The position numbers were made by a program, and so were the translations under genes. Shown here in pieces: positions 5,506 to 10,278 of a stretch of 10,278 nucleotides of DNA. The first letter of the stretch is position 1; each line of letters opens with the position of its first letter. Source of the DNA: Anaerolineales bacterium (GTDB taxonomy: Bacteria; Chloroflexota; Anaerolineae; Anaerolineales; UBA6663); the NCBI GenBank assembly GCA_017999235.1, contig JAGOBN010000075.1, positions 1 through 10,278 of the forward strand. Reading direction: 5' to 3'. A model generated the notes under the pieces. That model made no database searches. It saw only the letters and a program-made list of their open reading frames with translations, and was not told where the DNA came from.

Positions 5506-6417
5506 TCAGCGGCCGGCCAGGCCAAGCACGGCCGCCACCGGGGCGGGCACCGGCGCGGCTTGGACGCTTTGGCCCTGCGCCACGGCTTGTTCGGCGCCGC
5601 GCGCCCACAAGAACATGCAGGTGTGGTAGGCCGTCATCACGTAGGACGAGAACGCGCTGATGACGGCGAGCAGGCTGCCGGCCACCAGCGCCGCCAGCAC
5701 ACCGCCGATGATCAGCGGGACCACGTTGCCGCTGCCGGCCGCGGCCGCGAACCCCAGGAAGATGCCCACCCCCAGGATCACGGCCAGGAAGCCCAGCACG
5801 CCGCCGGCAAAGCCGATGACGCCGCTGACCCCGATCTCGGTAATGGCCACCAGCATCAGGTTCTTCTTGACGATCTCGGTGGCGCGCTTGAGGCCCTGGC
5901 CCAGGTTGAGGTCCTCAATCACCATCGCCGGCAGCACAAAATAAGTGGCCGAGGTCCACACGGAGTTGAGCAGGCCGGCCAGCATCTCCCCCAGCGGGTT
6001 GCGCCGGCGGCCATTGCCGCGGATGAAATTCTCGACCACTTTGACCAGCGTCGAGGCGCCGGCCAGGCTGAGGATATCCAGCCAGTCGCGGCGGATGATC
6101 TCCCAGGCCTTGTCCAGGCGCCCATCGCCCTCGGTGAGATAGCCGTAGACCAGGTACGCGGTCATGCCCGAGAAGACGTAGGCGATGGCGTATTGGACGA
6201 AGACCAGGAGCGCGCCCAGAATCCCGATGACGATATTGCCGAAATCCGAGCCGCCCACGGTCAGCGCTGCCAGGATGATGGGGATGGCGCCCAGCGCCGA
6301 GGCGATGGCGCCCACCACCATGCCGTACAGCGAGGGTTTGATCAGATCTAGATCTTTGCGGGCCATATCCAGCGCCTGGCCCACGAAGCTGAAGCCCCGT
6401 TTGATCGAGTCGAACAT
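5506..6417 (-). CDS. DUF6159-like multi-pass membrane protein
   Basis: A 303-aa inner-membrane protein. The N-terminus is amphipathic (MFDSIKRGFSFV, then KDLDLIKPSL), as in the DUF6159 family. Hydrophobic segments lie at about 31-53, 62-90, 146-165, 188-225 and 232-262, some long enough for two passes. A central cytosolic-looking stretch (about 95-145) carries LDKAWEIIRRDW and a basic NGRRRNP loop. The C-terminus ends in an Ala/Pro/Val-rich tail. No catalytic motif is seen and function is unknown. The ATG at 6417 is chosen because GGAGG (6425-6429) stands 7 nt upstream; the frame stays open for 150 codons further upstream but there overlaps the acetyltransferase gene with unrelated Arg-rich sequence. 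A possible promoter lies at 6452-6481. Confidence 0.8.
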   Translation of the reverse strand: MFDSIKRGFSFVGQALDMARKDLDLIKPSLYGMVVGAIASALGAIPIILAALTVGGSDFGNIVIGILGALLVFVQYAIAYVFSGMTAYLVYGYLTEGDGRLDKAWEIIRRDWLDILSLAGASTLVKVVENFIRGNGRRRNPLGEMLAGLLNSVWTSATYFVLPAMVIEDLNLGQGLKRATEIVKKNLMLVAITEIGVSGVIGFAGGVLGFLAVILGVGIFLGFAAAAGSGNVVPLIIGGVLAALVAGSLLAVISAFSSYVMTAYHTCMFLWARGAEQAVAQGQSVQAAPVPAPVAAVLGLAGR

Positions 6418-6451
6418 GCGCTTGCCTCCGAGTGATGAGGTGGTGCCGAGG

Positions 6452-6481
6452 ATGATAACACCGCGCCCAAGCCGGCGCAAA
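6452..6481 (-). promoter_or_regulatory. Possible extended -10 promoter for the DUF6159-like gene
   Basis: On the minus strand, TTTGCG (6481-6476) and TATCAT (6457-6452) are 18 nt apart, and a TG one base before the -10 box makes an extended -10. It lies in the 74-nt gap after the acetyltransferase stop and about 34 nt before the next ATG. The -35 match is weak. Confidence 0.3.
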
Positions 6482-6491
6482 CCAAGCGCGC

Positions 6492-7286
6492 TTAGGCGAA
6501 TCGCCCGATCCAAAACGGCGCCGTCTGCACCCGCGTAAACCCCGCCTTCTCCGCCACCCGGATCGAGGCGTGGTTCTGGCTGTCGCACTCCCAGTGCGGC
6601 TCCCGGCCCAGGCGCAGGCTGTGGGCCACACAGCGCGCGGCGGCCGCCGTCGCCAACCCTTGGCGCTGATAAGCCTCGGCCGTCTCGATGCCCAGGCCGC
6701 AGTGCGCGGCGCCCACATACTCGGCCGTACACCAGCACGCCACCGTGCCGGCGCGCACCGCCGCCACCCCAAACCCGTGGGCCGCAAAGCGCTCCAGGGA
6801 CGGCCACATCCACTCGACCTCGGCGCGCACGCGTTCCAGATTGATCAGCGGCGGGCCGGCCAGCCACGCGGCGGTGATCAGTTCATAGCGTGTGGCGCCT
6901 TCCACCATTGGCAGCGCCGCCGCAGCCGGCCGCGGCTGGGCGTAGAAATGCCGCATGGTCAGCGCCGGCGCCGGCCCCGGAAAGCCGCTCAGCAGCGGCG
7001 CCGGGTCGGCGTCCCCCAGCACGCGCAAGCCAACGCGCGGCCGGCCCAGGTCGAGCGCGGCGGCGCGGATGACGCCAAAGAGGTCCGCCACCGCTTCCCG
7101 CGTCGGGCCGCCGGCCAGGTAAAGGACGTTGTTAGCTTGATCCCACAGCAGCGCGGCCGGCCCGGCGCGCCAGAGCCGGGCGCGGCTGTTGCCGGCGGCG
7201 GCGGCGGCCAGCACGCCCTGGGCGGCGGGGTCCGGAAAGAGGTCAGCCTGGGCCGCGCTGTGGGCGGCGGGGATTTCATTCCACAT
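6492..7286 (-). CDS. GNAT-family N-acetyltransferase
   Basis: A 264-aa acetyltransferase of the GNAT superfamily, expected to move acetyl from acetyl-CoA to an amine. The C-terminal half holds the fold: GIETAEAYQRQGLATAAA (199-216) is motif A with the pyrophosphate loop (QRQGLA), and a segment from WECDSQNHAS to EKAGF (about 232-250) is motif B. The layout, with a divergent N-terminal half and this CDSQNHAS motif, matches the PF12746-type group that includes the zwittermicin-resistance enzyme ZmaR. The N-terminal ~120 residues are Ala-rich and lack clear motifs. Its ATG overlaps the methyltransferase stop by one base (TAATG), so translation is coupled. Substrate unknown; self-resistance or modification of a small molecule is possible. 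Confidence 0.85.
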   Translation of the reverse strand: MWNEIPAAHSAAQADLFPDPAAQGVLAAAAAGNSRARLWRAGPAALLWDQANNVLYLAGGPTREAVADLFGVIRAAALDLGRPRVGLRVLGDADPAPLLSGFPGPAPALTMRHFYAQPRPAAAALPMVEGATRYELITAAWLAGPPLINLERVRAEVEWMWPSLERFAAHGFGVAAVRAGTVACWCTAEYVGAAHCGLGIETAEAYQRQGLATAAAARCVAHSLRLGREPHWECDSQNHASIRVAEKAGFTRVQTAPFWIGRFA

Positions 7287-8494
7287 TATGCGGCGGCTCC
7301 ACTCACGGCCCGGCCGATGAGCACGTAGGGCGCGCCGGCCACGTGCGTGAGAAAGAGCAGGCGGCTCTCCGGGCCGGAGAGCTTGAGCTGCCGGATGAGC
7401 GTCTCGGGCTCCAGCGGCGAGCCGCGTTTCTTCACGGTTACGGTCCCCACCTGGCGCGCCCGTAAATAGGCGCGCAGGCGCTTGAGCTGGAAGGGCAGGG
7501 CGTCGTCCAGCGCAAAGGCCCGCGCGAAGGGCGTGGGGGTGAGCGTGTCGGCGGTGAGGTAGGCGATCTCAGGGTCGATCTGCCGCGCGCCGAGCTGGGC
7601 GGCCAGGGTGGTGACCAGGCCGGCGCGCAGGATGGCGGGGTCCGGCTCGTAGAGATACTGCTGGGGCGCGGCCAATTCCGGCGCCGGCTCCCGCGCTTCG
7701 GCGGTGAGCGTGTGCGGGCCGGGCAGCAAGGTGGCGCGGCGCGGCGCGGTCCGCAGCGGCCCGAACCACAGCACCGCTTCCTTCAAATCGCCGTGGACGG
7801 AGATGAACTCAAGCTCCCAGGCCGCCGGGCGGCGGCCGGCGGGCGCGGCGAGGCTGGCGTCCAATTCCGCCAGGTCGACGCCGGGTGAGATCTTGACGCC
7901 CAGCGCCGGCGTGCGCGGCAGCCATTGGTGGATGATCGCCAGCGGCGGCGCATACTCGCGGACCGAGAAGCGCCGCCGGCCCTCGGTGCGCCGGCCTGGA
8001 TCGAACCAGAGCGCGTCGGCGGCTGGCGGGAGCGCGGCGGTGAGGTCGGCGTTCACGGCGGCGGCGGCCGCGCGGCCGTAGGCGGCCAGGTTGGCTTGCG
8101 CCAACGCCAGGCGCAGCGAGTCTTGCTCCACCAGCGTCACCGCCGTCACGGCGCTCAAGCCGATGGCGTCCCCGCCGATCCCGCAGCCGAGATCGGCCAC
8201 GCGCGCATAGGGCGCCAACCGGCCGGCGCGATACGCGGCGATGCGCTCGCCGGAGGCCTGTTCCAGCGCCGCGCGCAGGAAATACATCTGGTCCGCGCGC
8301 GTGAACTTGACGCGGGCGCGGGCGCGCAGCAGGACGGTTTCCAGGGCGGCCTTGGCGAGCGCTGCGTCGGTTTGCTTGGCGAGGCGCGTCAGGTGCGTGA
8401 GAAAGGTTTCGTCGCTGGGCTGCAGGGCGCCGGCGGCTGCCAGCACCGTCTGGCCGGCCGGCGTCCGCAGGCGTTCAAAATCGGCCAGGTCCAT
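7286..8494 (-). CDS. Class I SAM-dependent methyltransferase, THUMP-like C-terminus
   Basis: A 402-aa protein. The Rossmann methyltransferase domain has the SAM-binding motif I VADLGCGIGGDAIGLS (99-114), an acidic post-I position (VEQD, 122-125) and a DPGRR motif (165-169) in the place of the DPPY/DPPR catalytic loop. The C-terminal ~80 residues, with TVKKRGSPLEPETLIRQLKL, look like the THUMP-like domain (PF18096) found in this family, which suggests a nucleic-acid substrate. The N-terminal ~95 residues are helical and may be a dimer or RNA-binding part. The ATG at 8494 follows an upstream G-run about 9 nt away and overlaps the stop of an 18-codon frame. It overlaps the acetyltransferase start. 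Fold secure, target unknown (RNA favoured, by family). Confidence 0.87.
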   Translation of the reverse strand: MDLADFERLRTPAGQTVLAAAGALQPSDETFLTHLTRLAKQTDAALAKAALETVLLRARARVKFTRADQMYFLRAALEQASGERIAAYRAGRLAPYARVADLGCGIGGDAIGLSAVTAVTLVEQDSLRLALAQANLAAYGRAAAAAVNADLTAALPPAADALWFDPGRRTEGRRRFSVREYAPPLAIIHQWLPRTPALGVKISPGVDLAELDASLAAPAGRRPAAWELEFISVHGDLKEAVLWFGPLRTAPRRATLLPGPHTLTAEAREPAPELAAPQQYLYEPDPAILRAGLVTTLAAQLGARQIDPEIAYLTADTLTPTPFARAFALDDALPFQLKRLRAYLRARQVGTVTVKKRGSPLEPETLIRQLKLSGPESRLLFLTHVAGAPYVLIGRAVSGAAA

Positions 8495-8550
8495 TACGCG
8501 GCGCCCCCCAGCGCGGTTGGCGCCGGCGGCCGGGGCGGGGCGAGGGTCAT
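8494..8550 (-). CDS. Possible 18-codon linking mini-ORF
   Basis: A short frame fills the gap between the 64-aa gene and the methyltransferase. Its ATG overlaps the upstream stop (ATGA at 8550-8547), and its TAA overlaps the methyltransferase ATG (TAATG at 8496-8492). The product would be MTLAPPRPPAPTALGGAA, a Pro/Ala-rich peptide with no family. It may only serve to carry ribosomes between genes, or be chance in a GC-rich gap. Confidence 0.25.
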   Translation of the reverse strand: MTLAPPRPPAPTALGGAA

Positions 8551-8741
8551 CGCGCGGCGGCGCGGATCAGCTTAACCAGCTCCTCCCACTCCTCGCGGAA
8601 AAGATGCACGGTGACGGTGCCCAATTCGAGGTTGTAGGTCATTTCCCCTTCGTCGTCCTTGGCCGTCCACACCATGAATGAGTCGGTCTCGGCGAGGGTG
8701 GTCACCTGGGCGTCGCCGTCACTGCGGGAAGAGTTAGACAT
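8547..8741 (-). CDS. Small conserved-looking protein, unknown function
   Basis: A 64-aa acidic protein without a membrane segment, signal or cysteine. After a polar N-terminus (1-12), the body reads as beta strands (DSFMVWTAKDDEGEMTYNLEL, 20-40 and TVTVHLF) followed by a helix (EEWEELVKLIRAAA). This looks like a small single-domain alpha/beta protein; I do not recognise the family. Translation is well supported by a strong AAGGAG (8748-8753) 6 nt before the ATG. It follows the 81-aa gene by 19 nt and precedes the methyltransferase, so it is part of the permease-led run. Confidence 0.7.
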   Translation of the reverse strand: MSNSSRSDGDAQVTTLAETDSFMVWTAKDDEGEMTYNLELGTVTVHLFREEWEELVKLIRAAAR

Positions 8742-8760
8742 GCACAGCTCCTTGAAGGAA

Positions 8761-9006
8761 TTAGGGTTGGGCGGCGAAAGCGCGCAGCACCTGGGCCAGC
8801 GCGGTTAGGCTGGCGCCGGCATGGGCGGAGTCATCCAGGCCCGGCACGTGGTACTGCCGCGCGTAAGCGTTGGGTTCAAAATCCGGCTGAGCCAGCACGG
8901 CCGCCACGGCCGTCAGCACAGCCGCGCGGCGCTCAGCGGACCAGGCCAGCGCCTGTTTGGTCCAGAAGACCTGATAGGAAAACTCGATCCGGGGGGCGTT
9001 GCTCAC
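8761..9006 (-). CDS. Small soluble protein, unknown function
   Basis: An 81-aa protein I do not recognise. It has a short strand (IEFSYQVFWTKQ), an Ala-rich helix (AERRAAVLTAVAAVLAQ), a loop with NAYARQYHVPGLDDSAHAG, and a second Ala-rich helix. There is no membrane segment, metal motif or signal. The start is GTG at 9006, 5 nt after the permease stop; no Shine-Dalgarno is visible, so coupling is assumed, and no internal ATG offers an alternative. Being Ala-rich in GC-rich DNA, it could be a chance frame, but it fills the gap precisely and its residue pattern is protein-like. Confidence 0.6.
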   Translation of the reverse strand: MSNAPRIEFSYQVFWTKQALAWSAERRAAVLTAVAAVLAQPDFEPNAYARQYHVPGLDDSAHAGASLTALAQVLRAFAAQP

Positions 9007-9011
9007 CGGGA

Positions 9012-10274
9012 TCAGCCGGCCGGCGGCCGCGGCGGTTTAGGGCCGCCCAGGCCCAGCCGTTCCCGCAGGCGCGTCAGCCAGAGCGGCGGGCTGGCTGGGG
9101 CAGAGGCTGGGTTCGGAGGCGCGGCCGGCGCAGCCGGCTCCGGGAAGGGTTCCATATCAAACAGTTTGCGGTAGACGTAGCCGCCGAAGAGTTTAAGGGT
9201 GGCCAGCAAGGGCGCCGCCAGCAGCAGGCCCACAAAGCCCAGCAGCTGGGCCATGACGATGGCGCCAAAGAGGATGATGGCCGGATGCAGGCCCAGGCTG
9301 CGGCCCATGATGCGGGGGTAGAAGACATTGCCCTGGATCTGCTGGAGCAGGGTGTACATGCCCAGGACCACCAGCGCGTAAACCACCGGGGTCAGGCCCA
9401 GCCAGTTGTCACCGCCTTGGAAGAGCGCCACCAGCGCGCCGGTCAGCGCCGCCAGCGTGGGGCCGACATAGGGGATAAACTCGGCCACCACCGAGAGCAG
9501 CCCGAGCACCGGCCCGTACGGCACGCCCAGAACCGTCATCGTCACGCCCACCATCGCGCCAATGATCAGGGCCATGATCACCTGGCCGCGCAGATACGCG
9601 TTCCAGATCGGGCCGAGTTCGGCGGCCAGCCGGCGTACGTCATAGGCATAGCCGGCCGGCACCGAGCGCTCCAGGCCCGGCAGCAGGCGCCGGACGTCGT
9701 GCATCAGGTAATACGAGACCAGCAGGATCAGCAGGAACCAGCCCAGGAAGGCCGCCGTGCTGGAGGCGATGGAGCCCACCAGGCTGCCGGTCTGGCTGAG
9801 GGCCGGCTGCACGGTCGAGAGCAGCTGGTTGTACAGCGGCTGGAAATCCACCGTGGCCAGGGTGAAGGCCAACGGCCCGATGTCAAAGCGCCGGTTGAGC
9901 ACATTGGCTTCCAGAAAGGCCGGCAAGTCGGCGCTGATATCCAGCACCGTGGTGTACAGGCCCACAATCTGCTGCTCGATGGCGATGCCGGCCATGGTCA
10001 GCACCGCCACCAGGCCGATCACCAGGCCGGCGTAGGTGGCGTTGACGGACGCGCCCCAGCTGAGCCGCAGCCGCCGGCTCACGGCTTCCGCCAGCGGATT
10101 GAGGAGATACGTGAGCATGGCGCAGAAGATCACGGGGCCGGCCAGCCCGCTGAATTGCGTCAGCAGGCTGCCCAGCACCAGGAACACCACCAGCGCCACC
10201 AGGAATTTGGTGAGCGGGTTCCAGCGCGGCGACTCTGGCAGTTCGGTGTCAGGGACAGGCGCTAGGTCAGTCAT
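9012..10274 (-). CDS. AI-2E family transporter (PerM/UPF0118 type)
   Basis: A 420-aa inner-membrane protein of the AI-2E exporter / PerM family. Hydrophobic segments lie at about 22-39, 42-62, 78-98, 174-190, 229-256, 262-285, 295-315 and 330-365. A soluble stretch (about 100-170) follows the third segment, as is usual. Family marks include SYYLMHD (187-193), followed by the basic loop VRRLLPG, EFIPYVGP in the middle and a QIQGNVFYPRIMGRSLGLHP segment. The last ~45 residues are a Pro/Ala-rich tail with a basic helix (TRLRERLGLGG), which is not part of the core. The family moves diverse small solutes; AI-2 export is shown for only some members. The ATG at 10274 is 4 nt from the window edge, so upstream signals cannot be judged. 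Confidence 0.9.
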   Translation of the reverse strand: MTDLAPVPDTELPESPRWNPLTKFLVALVVFLVLGSLLTQFSGLAGPVIFCAMLTYLLNPLAEAVSRRLRLSWGASVNATYAGLVIGLVAVLTMAGIAIEQQIVGLYTTVLDISADLPAFLEANVLNRRFDIGPLAFTLATVDFQPLYNQLLSTVQPALSQTGSLVGSIASSTAAFLGWFLLILLVSYYLMHDVRRLLPGLERSVPAGYAYDVRRLAAELGPIWNAYLRGQVIMALIIGAMVGVTMTVLGVPYGPVLGLLSVVAEFIPYVGPTLAALTGALVALFQGGDNWLGLTPVVYALVVLGMYTLLQQIQGNVFYPRIMGRSLGLHPAIILFGAIVMAQLLGFVGLLLAAPLLATLKLFGGYVYRKLFDMEPFPEPAAPAAPPNPASAPASPPLWLTRLRERLGLGGPKPPRPPAG

Positions 10275-10278
10275 GGGG

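Noticed and set aside
6418..6867. Upstream extension of the DUF6159-like gene
   Set aside because: It overlaps the acetyltransferase gene, has no motifs, and the ATG at 6417 has a strong Shine-Dalgarno.

Overview
The window is GC-rich and densely coded. Twelve of its thirteen recognisable genes lie on the minus strand. The protein set (AI-2E-type permease, DUF6159-like membrane protein, THUMP-like methyltransferase, MDR dehydrogenase beside a PTPS-family protein) and the many GGCCGG/GCCGGC words suggest a Chloroflexota bacterium, perhaps Anaerolineae- or Caldilineae-like. This is inference, because no rRNA or marker gene is present. I see no tRNA, rRNA, CRISPR array, transposase or phage gene.

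Right part (10274 down to 4964, minus strand). The order is an AI-2E family permease, two small uncharacterised proteins (81 and 64 aa), a class I methyltransferase with a THUMP-like C-terminus, a GNAT acetyltransferase, a DUF6159-like membrane protein and a purine-type phosphoribosyltransferase. Spacings are short or overlapping up to the acetyltransferase. A 74-bp gap with a possible promoter then precedes the membrane protein/phosphoribosyltransferase pair. A good intrinsic terminator (4926-4956) closes the run. These genes look like housekeeping or accessory genes with no obvious shared pathway.

Middle (4464-4930). The only plus-strand gene encodes a small ACT-domain protein. It is divergent from the left cluster across a 77-bp AT-rich spacer with promoter-like sequence, and convergent with the phosphoribosyltransferase.

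Left part (4463 down to 49, minus strand). This is the most interesting region. It encodes a 4-TM membrane protein, GTP cyclohydrolase II (RibA), a RibD C-terminal-type reductase, an MDR-family dehydrogenase, a divergent 6-pyruvoyl-tetrahydropterin-synthase-fold protein and a GT4 glycosyltransferase. The first three genes are tightly packed. A 164-bp gap with a 19-bp perfect inverted repeat and a TATAAT box 6 nt before the next start then separates them from the dehydrogenase/PTPS pair. Together the set has the first two steps of a diaminopyrimidine route from GTP but no riboflavin deaminase, RibB, RibE or RibH. It adds a PTPS-fold enzyme lacking the usual catalytic residues, an oxidoreductase and a sugar transferase. 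My hypothesis is a pathway to a modified, possibly glycosylated, pteridine or pyrimidine compound rather than riboflavin itself. That is inference from gene content, not demonstrated.
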